This document shows positions 48,117 through 64,000 of a stretch of DNA of 64,000 nucleotides, in pieces. The position numbers were made by a program, and so were the translations under genes. Each line of letters starts with the position of its first letter. The first letter of the stretch is position 1. Origin of the DNA: Gordionus sp. m RMFG-2023 (taxonomy: Eukaryota > Nematomorpha > Gordioida > Chordodea > Parachordodidae); NCBI RefSeq assembly GCF_954871325.1, contig NC_088775.1, positions 13,679,561-13,743,560 on the forward strand. The letters run 5' to 3'. The notes beneath the pieces are model-generated. The model ran no database searches. It saw only the letters and a list, made by a program, of their open reading frames with translations, and had not been told where the DNA came from.

Positions 48117-49676
48117 CTAGAAAGAAATAATTATTATAATATAATTTTTTACATATTATGTTTTTTATTATTCTTTGCTTGCTGATATATGTTTTTATGC
48201 ATGACTCAAAAAATTACCTAAAATTTATCCTGCTAAAATCTATAAATTTATTAAAAAACATAATATAAATATATTAACCTCTAAGAAAAGTACCAAATAG
48301 GAAATGTGTAAATATTAACTTGATAAAATGCTAAATGAAAATCGTTGACAAAGAAAATTTATATTATTTATTAATTGACAAATATCTTTACTTTAATTGA
48401 CACTTTTCAGAAAATCAAACGATAACCATCATAATCGTATCAATTAATGGATTAAAAAAAGATTATAATTCAAATCAAAAATTACCCACCAAAAATCAAT
48501 ACCTACCCCCAAAAAAATAATGCATACCCCCAAAAAATTAATATCAACCCCTTAAAATCGATACCTACCTACAAAAATGCTAATATATTTTGGAGGCATT
48601 TGTCTCCTACCCCCCCCCCCCCGGCCATGTAGACGCTGTTTACCGTTCATGTGATGATATTAAAAATTTAACTATCTCCGAGGCGGGAAAAAATTTTCAA
48701 AATTATAATGGGTAGGACTGGGTTTGGAACCTCAAAATTAATATTAGCTTGCATCTGACTTGGGAATATCTTTTACAAATTATTAATGGTTGAGCTGGGC
48801 TTGATAAACTTTTTTAAAATTATAAGATCTTGGATGCTCCCTAATATTGTGAGCTTAAACCTGGCATGACATCTATCGTAAAAAATGAATAAAAATCTCA
48901 TTCCCCGTCATTTTTGACGGGCTTTCTACTAGTATAGTTTATAAGGCTCTATTATATACAGTTGTTTATAAAATATTACATAAAATGCCACTTTTATAGA
49001 CGTTTTTGATAGTTATATAATATATTACAGTTAATATTATAATGAATTTTATATAAATGCTTTTGATAATAAATATAATAACAATTTGCATTTAAGTATT
49101 TAACGCCATCTATTTAGTTTATAAAAACTTTAAAAGTTTAAAACATTTTATTATCCATACAACAATAGATGTAATAAATTTGATATCTTTTCTTCTCTTT
49201 TTTTAAGTGTTTTTAGGAAAGCTATTTTTTTTTTCGAAAAACAGTTTGAGTCAAATTTTTATATATTTTGATATTATTACAAACTACTATTATTTTAAGA
49301 TATAATATACCAACTAGAGGTGGTGCGACAATATATAAAATCTTAATTGTTTCATCATATCTTTCTGGTCCTTATTTTATATTTAGAAAATATTCCACTT
49401 CTAATATGGCATCCTTGCCGTGTAAATAATTTCAGGCTTCAATATATTTGCATAATTATTTCTTCCAAAGATTTTTGGTGTTTTTATTTTATCAATTTAT
49501 CCAACATATTAAATTATGATATTAGTTTACATCGTGAGTGTCATGGCTATTACTGCAAATTAACCAGCGTCTATTATTTGTGTTGCTATGTAATTTAAGA
49601 TTATTACTACAGCTGCTGAGAGCATTTGATAGCATAATTTAGATAAACAATAATGGTCAATGTGTAGTCATTTATA

Positions 49677-52600
49677 TCTATATTATAATTTTCCGATGTC
49701 CTCACTACGTCATTGTGACGTCATGTCATCGCAACGTCATGTCATCGCAACGTCATGCCATCGCTACGTCATGTCATTGTTACGTATTTATTTATTTTTA
49801 TTAATTTATTTATTTTTTATAAAAGCAAGACTCAAATATAAGCAACTATTATATCCTGGTAAATAATATTTATAATTTATAAAAAAAATTATTTATTTAC
49901 TTTTTTTATAGGTGAAATATTTTGAGAAGAAAATCCAAGAAAGCAAGACTCAAATAAAAAGCAACTATAATCTGGTAAATAATATTTTTCAATTTATAAT
50001 ATCAAAAATTAAATATCATTCAATTATTAATTCAACCCATATTCATTTTGAGAAGAAAGGGTAAATAATATTTTTAATTTATAAAAATGAGTTTTTACAA
50101 ATCAAACAATCACATACCCTTATTTTCCAAAAAATGAGTTTTTACAAGGGCTAATATTAAAAAATAAATATCATTCAATTCTTTCAAGTAGATTAAATTA
50201 TAAATGCTTATATTTTTTTTTACATTTAGAATACATCAATTTTAGCTTTTGATGAAATTCCCACTCTTTCTAGAGAGTTGAACCTAATATTGATTCCTCT
50301 TCAGGTTTAATACATTAATATTTTTAAAAATATACTATTCTATTTTCCTTTCCTTCCCTTTTAATTTCTTTTATTATCTTCACCTTTCTCAAACTTATTA
50401 ATTTCCTATTTCATTCTCTTTAGCTTCCTTTCCCTTTTAATTTCCTTATTTTCTTTCCATTTACAATACTTAGTATGATATTTTTTATAATTTAAATAAA
50501 TTTATATATCTATTTTAAGCATCCTATGTATTTTTAAAGCTATCCATTTTGCCGGGCCACACAATATGTCCTTTTATCTCTTATAAATATTTTGTCTAAC
50601 TAACAGAAAAATATCCAAAGTACAATATTTTTAATATTTAACTAAATTAATATATCAATTTTTAAGGATCCTACTTTTTTAAAAGCTTGCCTTTTGTCAG
50701 ATCCACAATTGCTCCATTCTCCATACTGATTATTTTGTATAATTCACCAAAAAATAAGTACATTATTTTTATTATAAATAATTTTATATAGGATTTTATA
50801 TCTATCCAAAAAATCGATATATCTATTACAATATTTTTTTTATTCAATTAAAATTTTAAATTTATTCATAAGGATCCTACCTTTTTAACAATACTCCTTA
50901 TTCTTACTAATTTTTTTGTATAACTCAATAAAAAAGACAAAACGGGGTTTTCTATCTTTAGGATTCCAAAACAAAATACATACTACGGTATTTATATTAT
51001 TTAAAATATTCTATATCTATTCCCAAGTTTCCTATTTTTTTTAATTTGCCAATTGGACTCTCCGAATGGTATTTTATTTTAATCCTACCTTATAAAATTA
51101 ACTTAAGAATTGTTTTGTTTTTACTTTAGTTAACTATCCCCATCTAATTTCCTCTTTATAATTGTTCAAATATTGATATATCAGTCATTAATTATGAACA
51201 AATGTAAAATAAACCTTTAAAAGAACATGATAGGCTTGATAAGTCCCCCCCCCAAAAAAAAAAAAATTTTTTTATTATAGCCCCCCAATTACTAGAAATA
51301 TACTTCAAATATTGACTTCTCTACAGGTTTACAGTATATTAATGTTTGTTTAATTTCAACAATAGTTTATTTATATTTGTGGCTGATTTATTTATTTGTC
51401 TAGGCTAACCCAATCTTAATCCCTCACATTGTTACAAAACATGATAAATCTATTGATAAGCAAAGAAAAAAATGGCGATTCAACAAACGCTTTACCCGTT
51501 CTAGAGTTATTGGTGGCCAATATAATAAGGAACTGTGAACTCCTCTGGAGGTTTATTTTGTTTTTTTTCTAATGTTTTATATCTATATGTTTATTTTATA
51601 TTCACCCAGTTGCCTCCAAATGATATTTTTTATCACCACTACCACAATCCCTATGCCACCTCTGCCTAATTTTTTAACAAATATAAGCATTTAATTCCAC
51701 TATCATTCACCTCACTAGGAGTTAATATAAATAATACTTTATCCGATTCCCTGAGGAACTTTCATGAATATTTAGAGGGATGTTCAAACGTGAAGGTGTA
51801 GTGCGGTCAATTTCATTAGCATTATTAATGGGAAAATATGCGGTAGTTTTGTCATGGCCTTTATAACAATACTTACGACCGTTTTATGGTTGAGTTGACA
51901 ATGTCGTTCATGATTCTATTTTAGAGGGGGATACCAAGACTGACACTTTGGCAGAAATATCATTTTGCGTTCTTCTTTTACCAGTACCCAAGACCTCAGC
52001 TTTATCAGCACGCAATGGGTGTTGTACACTGCTTTGGTAATCCGTCATTATTCATTACTTTCACCTACAACCTTAAATGGGATAATATTATACATGAATT
52101 ATTTCCTCTGCAAACGACTGCCCAGATTTATTTTGTCGCTTTTTCCATCAAAAATTAAAATGTCATAAACGATTTGCTTTTAATTTTATCAGACACAAAA
52201 TATAATTAATCCTCATCATTTTTTAAAAAAATTACCTAAATTTATATGGCAAGAAAAATAAATTTCTTAAAAAATATATAAATAAATTGCATATATGTTT
52301 CATTATTGAATGGCATTTTTGTAATTTAAATAGATAGCATTTTTTTGTACTTAACATAAAGATATAGATAGCCCTTACCAAATTTTATATCCGGGTTTGG
52401 CAAAAAGTTTTGAAAATTAATATGGGTAGGACTGGGCTTGGGAAATATTCCTCAACATTAATATTTGCTTGCACCTGACTTGGGGAATATTTTTTACAAA
52501 ATATTATGGGCCGGGCTAGGAAAAAATTTTCAAAATTATTATGGGTTGAGCTAGGCTTAAGAAATTTTTTTTAAATTATAAGGTCTTGGACGCTTGGAAA

Positions 52601-52924
52601 TTTTTTCCAAATATTATGAGCTTGGACCTGGCTTGAAATTTTTTAATGTTAAATGTTAGTCTTATGTAATCAGAAATATATTTACAAAGAATTTTGATAT
52701 TGAGTAAAAGCTCATTTAAATATATTTTGACTCAAAAAATAGTTTCCACTCTTAGTCCTAATGGGTTGGACTCAATGACATTGGTTAGACTTGACCTAAA
52801 TGGGGAGGGAGGGGGGTTAAAAATAATATAAATTGGATATGATTTTTAAATAAAAGGTAACATCTTTCTTAAAAAAACGAATAAAATTCTCATTCTCCGT
52901 CATTTTTGACAGGCTATCTACTAG
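49677..52924 (+). mobile_element. Helitron 2 (non-autonomous)
   Basis: The start TCTATATTATAATTTTCCGATG follows an A, and the end TATCTACTAG precedes a T. A hairpin CCGTCA-TTTTT-TGACAGG lies just before the end. In hAT copy A the corresponding site is uninterrupted (near 24121-24140). Inside, a four-unit ACGTCATGTCATCGC repeat opens the element and diverged tandem blocks occupy about 50465-51080. Rep-like remnants at 51.7-52.2 kb match Helitron 1 and the 11.3 kb Helitron. There is no protein-coding capacity. Confidence 0.88.
49712..49785. repeat. Helitron 2 5' tandem repeat with TGACGTCA
   Basis: Four units of about 17 bp (ACGTCATGTCATCGCA and variants). The first contains the palindrome TGACGTCA, a cAMP-response-element core. 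Helitron 1 has the same array in shorter form. Confidence 0.8.
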
Positions 52925-53598
52925 TATCATTTAAAATGGAAGATAATATTTTGGAAATTTAATATCACACAATAATTTTCTCGATTACTTATCTAGCTTT
53001 CATCATGTCATCTAAAAGGAAGCTCTAATTACCATTTAGTTTTATTTTTTGGAATGGTCGTTTATACTCTCTTCTTCAAGAATTGTTCATTTGGTTTAGG
53101 CCTATAAATTTTTCCTTATTAGTACATTCTATAAAACATTGTCTAAAATGGTAACAGATAGTTTCTTGAACTTTTGTTAATGTAAGTTTCTAAGAATTAT
53201 ATTGCCTTATATCGTTTTAAAAACCAATATCAATTGAGGCATTTGTATGAATTAATTAACTTTTTTTATGACTTGTAATTCTTTAGACGCAAAATTTTTT
53301 TATATCAGCAATCAAAAATATTTTATACTGTAATAAATAGATTTTTTATTAAAAAAAATTATTTTTAGAAATGTCTTGTATGTTTTAATTATTTATATGC
53401 CAGTTCATTTTGTATGCATAATTTAATAAATGACAAAATATGAAATACAGAATAATTGTTCAGAGTTAACAAATTTTAAAAAGTATAATATATAAATATA
53501 AAACCCATTGGGAGATATGGGGGGCGAAGTCCCCCATAAATTTTTTATTAGTTGAGCCCCCTGAGATTGTTAAAGCTAGCGACGCCCCTGAAGACGAT

Positions 53599-54130
53599 TT
53601 TTAAGACTTTACTTCAGGAAAAATAATATATCAAAATTCAACAAAATAAATTTGACAGCTTTGGGGGTGGTAAAAACTAATAATTAAGGATCCAAATAAC
53701 TAAATGATTTTCAAATTATTAAAAAAAATAATTTGGATGAATATCTGTTGTAGATGCATGATATTATGGATAGTGATAGATAATTTTAATTAGATGCACT
53801 AAAACTTTGCTGTGTCCCCAATTAAAATAATGTAACGAACGGTGACCCGAAATGTGTTAAATAATGTATTGGCCTGATTTTCAAAAATATTTAAAGGATA
53901 GAACTCTTAGGTGGATTTAATATTGGTTAAGTAAAATTTATCTCTAGAATTTGCTGAAGTTAGGGAGGGACTCTGATAATTTTATATAAATATCAGGGGG
54001 ATGGGGGTAAATTTATTATATCTGATTGCCACCTTCTCGTACCTTCGTTCAGCAGAATATGCCTGGAACTAATAAATTTGATGTTATATAAGACTCCTGA
54101 AAATTTAACTCATGGGAATATCAATAAATG
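53599..54130. other. Spacer between hAT copy B and the Rho1 5' region
   Basis: AT-rich sequence without recognised features. It may include the distal promoter of the Rho1 gene. Confidence 0.4.
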
Positions 54131-54132
54131 TA

Positions 54133-54351
54133 GTGTTGTTAAAAAGCCCGATTCGGGTCGATTTTTAAAAACGGCCTTTTTAAGATTTTAACCAAAATAA
54201 TATTGTGTAAGCCTGATAATTTTGCTCATAAATAGCTGAAAGATTTGGGCTTGCATTAACCAAATCTTAAGACTTACACAATATTATATTGGCTAAAATC
54301 TAAATCGGGCCGTTTTTAAAAATAGACCCAAATCGGGCTTTTTAACAACAC
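54133..54351. mobile_element. Palindromic mariner-like MITE, copy 3
   Basis: TA-flanked, with GTGTTGTTAAAAAGCCCG and CGGGCTTTTTAACAACAC ends. The two halves are complementary nearly throughout (for example CTTACACAATATT in both senses). It lies about 320 bp upstream of the Rho1 start codon, so it may lie in the promoter or a 5' UTR intron of that gene. Confidence 0.8.
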
Positions 54352-54669
54352 TAAATAAATGGATTAGAATATGAATTACAATAATGTAACAAGAATACTA
54401 AGTTGATTTAGATAATCATGTATATTTATATTTTATTTTATAAACAGAAATGATTTATAGGCTTCAGTTTTTTATTATTTCATTATGTATTTTATTTTGA
54501 AGATAACTCCTTTGCCTAATTTTAAAATTTAATTACATTTTAATTATTTATTAAATATTGGATGTTATTGTTAAAAAAAGAGATAAGTAGGATAAATTTC
54601 TGATAATCGTTATATAAAAACAAATAAGGTATGCGCTATCATTATTCTCATTACTTAAATATAATTTAG

Positions 54670-61176
<6,507 letters not shown>

Positions 61177-62450
61177 ATTATCAAAATACTGGAAGAGAAA
61201 GGGTGAAAGGTATCAAAATACATTTTTTGGGAGTTTAGCTTTAGGAGCTATATCCATTATATGGAAAAGGAGCTTTACCAACTATAAAATATTTTTAAAT
61301 ATAAAATTAAATTTGCTACAGGTTCTTTATTTGTAGCTTAGGTTATGGATAGGCATAATAAAAAAAACAGGTCTGAGCCATTTAAAAAAGTTAATTTAAA
61401 GTCAAAAACAATTTCTAAATTAATCTAATTGATACTTTAAAAAGATTTTAAAGAATTATAATTGCAAAAATAAGTTCACTAATACTTATCTCTTTTACAA
61501 AATTGAAGTGAATATAGATAACAATTAAAACATTTTTATTGCTATTTAACAAAAATATATTTAATATTATGTGAAGGACAAATTAATAAGACCCTTCTGT
61601 ATTTTTCATAAATTTCTTTTAGTAATTAACAGTTATTTTTACATTATAATTGTTAAATGGTGTTCACCTCTTTTATTTTAATTTCAAAATAAAGGCTTTA
61701 ATCTGTTTTTTAAAATTTTATAGCTTAAGGGGAAAGTTTGATTTAAACTAAAACTAATAATATAGATATCTTCATCATCCATCATAACTCTTAAATATGC
61801 CTATATGGGTGATACACTGAAATACTTCACTCCGGACCACTTAAAACATATAGTATAACAATAAATAATATCTCTAAAAAAAACTTATTTGCAAGAAATG
61901 CTTAAAGTAATATGACAACAAAGGCAAAAACAAATTTAAGTTATTTAGCAAAAATGGTTAAAAATTTATTGGCCTTAGCTTTGTTTCCCTTCTTGCCCTT
62001 CTGCCCCGGTCTCTCCTGCATATTGGTGATCGATAATATTGGGGATAAATGCTTGTCTTCGCCTCATGAGTTGTTCGATAAATTAAAAGTTATTCTAAAG
62101 ACCAGGTGCATAACATAGTAAGTTAGAATCATTTGGAAATTTTTTACAGTGTCACAAACCCCTCTTGAATTTGGGAGAGCATCTGGAATATGAATATGCC
62201 CTGATATCAGATTAAATTTATTTATGACAATTGCAAAACCATCAGTTATGGATTTATATGTTGGTACTCCTCAAAATTTTCAGACAGTGATGTTTGCAGA
62301 TTACCTAAATTTATAATCTGAGGTACACTGATACCTTCTTTAGCTGATACTGATCTAACTCAATATTGACTAATCCAAAAATAATATTAAAAATCGGAAA
62401 CATCTTTATGGATCCTTGACAGGTCTATGGTGAACTGCAACAATCTACAA
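61177..62450. other. Rho1 3' UTR and downstream DNA
   Basis: No further coding region is supported; the 68-residue frame at 61912 looks like chance. A possible poly(A) signal ATAAAGG/AATAAA lies at about 61688-61693, giving a 3' UTR of about 0.5 kb. Confidence 0.5.
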
Positions 62451-62515
62451 CACTGGCGCCTAACATGGGGCTTGAACCTACGACCTCTAGGTTAGAAGCC
62501 TCGTGCTCAACCGAT
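62450..62515 (-). tRNA. tRNA-like sequence (tRNA-Arg(TCT)-like pseudogene or SINE head)
   Basis: The minus strand reads AATCGGTTGAGCACGAGG, an A-box-like D arm, then a loop CTTCTAA with anticodon TCT, then TAGAGGTC, and GGTTCAAGCCCC, a good B box. The next bases run on to GGCGCC. The 5' acceptor strand does not pair, so this is not a functional tRNA. A tRNA-derived SINE head is the likeliest explanation. Confidence 0.5.
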
Positions 62516-62593
62516 TTGTTTATATCAAATATTAAATTCATTTACAAATATTTATCAGCCCTAGCAAATTCGTTTCTCCTAAAAAAGTGCGTA

Positions 62594-64000
62594 GGGGTGA
62601 CTGGGGTTAGTTAAACCGATTTTTACAAAGAAGGCTATAACTCCTGGTTTTTTTTTAGATAATATAAAAAGCAATATATGATTAGATACCTAAAACTATA
62701 TTCTATAAAGGTGCCTTATAAAAAATTTCAAGAATATAATCATTTTTTTCAAATTTTATTTTTTGTAAAAGTCGAAAATTTTCCCAACAAGCCCCAATAG
62801 CGGGGTGAAGCAAACCACTTCAAGGGGCTTCCTAAACCATTGGTTTTTATAGGCCATAATAAATTGAAATATATTTTTATTTATTATACGTATAGAATAA
62901 TTTTATTGTTTCATTGTTCAAAATACATAATACTTATAAATTAAAGCTAATTGTATATAAAATTGAAACTTATTTTTTGTTAATTTAATAAACAATTTGA
63001 ACATATAAAAAATTTATTGAATTTTGAACATGTACCATGTGCTCATCTATGGCACATTCTGCATTAGTACCACTCTTCTCCATTATGATGTTTTATATAT
63101 TCAAGCTTACAACAAATACAAATATCTTTGTGAATAATTTTTTTTACTATTTTTTTCTTGCCAATATTTTCTTTTTCCATCAATTTCTTTTCTCGATTAA
63201 TTTCTTTTTATATGCAGATTATGTGAATATCTCTGCTCCTCTTTTCACTCTCTTGACTCTTTCCTATTTGGGATAAGGCAAGGGTATTGATAAATTGCTA
63301 GATGGACTAGGAATATTATCTAAATGAGCATAAGAGGTAGATGGAGCATCATTACATATATCTAAGGTTCTATTAATATTTAGAATATCTTTCTATACCA
63401 AAGATACCGAGCTTGATTCTAATACTGGGCTTTTAGGAAGTTCACATATAGAATCCCCATAAACTGAGGCAATATAATATTCTTTCTTGAATATATCTAT
63501 ATTCAGTGGATATATTCCACATACTTTAAAACCATTTGCTATATTGAGAGGTGATGCTGCTAAAGGCAAGACATCCTTAATAACAGGGGGAATATCATAA
63601 ATTGTAAATAATTTTCCTGTATAATATTTTTTGAGAGGCTTAAAAACAGACCGATCAAGAGGCTGTAATTTATGGGTGCAGTGGGGTGGCAAAGATAATA
63701 TAATTATTCCCGTATCTATACAAAATTTGACAGCTGAATAGGAGTGATGTGATATATGATTGTCAAGGATCAATAAAACTTTGGACATTGGAGTACACCG
63801 AGTGTGTTTAAAAAAATGTTTGAAAAAAATAATAAAATCCTCCTCTTGCATCCATCCTCAACCATTTGATACCATAGAGCCAGATGAACCATCTCTAACA
63901 AAATAATCATAATATTTTTTTCTGGGAAAAAGAAACATTGGAGGAATTGTATGGCCAATTGCATTTATGGCTAGTATACCCCTTTCTGCAGAAGTCATAG
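62594..64000 (-). mobile_element. pogo/Tigger-like DNA transposon, one end inside the window
   Basis: A putative terminus GGGGTGACTGGGGTTAGT starts right after TA at 62592-62593, as expected for a Tc1/mariner/pogo insertion. The minus strand carries a DDE_1 transposase (63393-63998) that continues beyond the right edge. Between them lies about 800 bp of AT-rich non-coding DNA. The other terminus is outside the window, so the length is unknown. Confidence 0.65.
63393..63998 (-). pseudogene. DDE_1 (pogo/Jerky-type) transposase, C-terminal part
   Basis: The frame is open at the window edge and reads SAERGILAINAIGHTIPPMF, then RDGSSGSMVSNG. A TGA follows at 63860-63858, then GWMQEEDFIIFFKHF. LLILDNHISHHS contains the second catalytic Asp, and LPPHCTHKLQPLDRSVFKPLK the third. 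About 70 C-terminal residues follow (PLNIANGFKVCGIYPLN is a family hallmark). These are the conserved blocks of pogo/Tigger/Jerky DDE_1 transposases. With one stop in 202 codons it is lightly damaged. The helix-turn-helix half and first Asp lie outside the window. Confidence 0.85.

Larger units (their letters stand above)
42998..48638 (-). mobile_element. hAT transposon with multi-exon TTF-finger transposase
   Basis: The ends CAGCGTCTACATGGC and GGCCATGTAGACGCTG are exact inverted repeats over about 14 bp, flanked by a perfect 8-bp TSD TTTACCGT (42990-42997, 48639-48646). The transposase gene is on the minus strand (about 46215 down to 43559), with a C2H2/BED-like exon further upstream (47877-48116). 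The perfect TSD and largely open exons point to a fairly recent arrival. It sits inside Helitron 1. The decayed relatives at 8997-9735 and 1497-1510 are older members. Confidence 0.9.
37465..48932 (+). mobile_element. Helitron 1 (carries LTR element copy 2 and a hAT transposon)
   Basis: It starts TCTATATTATAATTTTCCG after an A and ends TTTCTACTAG before a T. A hairpin CCCGTCA-TTTTT-TGACGGG lies just before the end (48904-48921). These are the A/T insertion site, TC start, CTAG end and terminal hairpin of Helitrons. Copy A of the flanking hAT shows the uninterrupted target (near 26282). Rep-like remnants at 38.75-39.25 kb match those of the Helitron at 11.3-22.8 kb. Compared with Helitron 2 it has about 9 kb of added DNA between about 39440 and 48680. 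No intact protein, so non-autonomous. Confidence 0.88.
36884..53590 (-). mobile_element. Non-autonomous hAT-like transposon, copy B (with two Helitrons inserted)
   Basis: The ends are CAGTGACGTCATTAATAGGGGGG and the complementary CTAGCGACGCCCCTG. Flanking 8-mers AAGATGAT (36876-36883) and AAGACGAT (53591-53598) agree at seven of eight. Its own DNA is 36884-37464, 48933-49676 and 52925-53590, about 2.0 kb in total and collinear with copy A in reverse. It has no coding sequence. G- and C-rich blocks next to each end (for example GGGCTCGAGCCCCC) are shared by both copies. Confidence 0.87.

Noticed and set aside
23521-53590. A single giant 30-kb transposon or palindrome with CAGGGGCGTCG ends
   Set aside because: The outer ends look like terminal repeats of one element. 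But inner ends exist at 35845 and 36884, each half has its own distinct 8-bp duplication, and the central 1 kb is unrelated. It is two copies in inverted orientation.
61912-62118. 68-residue open frame downstream of Rho1
   Set aside because: No homology signal, no splice context, and typical of chance frames in this composition.

Overview
The window is AT-rich animal nuclear DNA. Its genes have introns, and one of them encodes a Rho-family GTPase that matches metazoan RhoA/Rho1 almost residue for residue. The transposon mix (TTF-finger hAT, pogo-like DDE_1, MULE with SWIM finger, Helitrons, Ty3/gypsy) and the insect-like Rho1 C-terminus suggest an arthropod. The species cannot be named from this sequence.

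Host genes are few. The start of the window holds the last exon of an unidentified plus-strand gene (2-112). A four-exon alpha-carbonic anhydrase gene lies at 6335-7578; it keeps its three zinc histidines but lacks the usual Thr199/Thr200 pair. A complete three-exon Rho1/RhoA gene lies at 54670-61176 and encodes 192 residues ending in a CQII prenylation box. Its second intron is 5.8 kb and contains a 2.7 kb long-inverted-repeat transposon.

Most of the rest is transposons nested in one another, and many boundaries can be set by target-site duplications (TSDs). 2505-5271 is a small non-autonomous LTR element with 5-bp TSDs. 11.3-22.8 kb is a decayed autonomous Helitron split by a 7.25 kb Ty3/gypsy element (13807-21061, 5-bp TSDs). 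From 23521 to 53590 lie two oppositely oriented copies, A and B, of one non-autonomous hAT-like transposon of about 2 kb, each with its own 8-bp TSD. Copy A has been invaded by a truncated LINE (24541-26010) and by a 9 kb Mutator-like element (MULE, 26355-35393, 9-bp TSD). Copy B has been invaded by two Helitrons (37465-48932 and 49677-52924). Each copy preserves the empty site for the insertions in the other, so the history can be read directly.

The larger Helitron in turn carries a second copy of the small LTR element, which itself carries a young 621-bp hAT-like element, and a 5.6 kb hAT transposon with a multi-exon transposase (42998-48638, 8-bp TSD). The MULE is the most unusual occupant. 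It has SWIM-finger transposase remains, a downstream OTU-type peptidase region, and terminal inverted repeats built from tandem units that contain a copy of its own transposase 5' coding sequence. A palindromic mariner-like MITE family occurs three times. A pogo-like element runs off the right edge.
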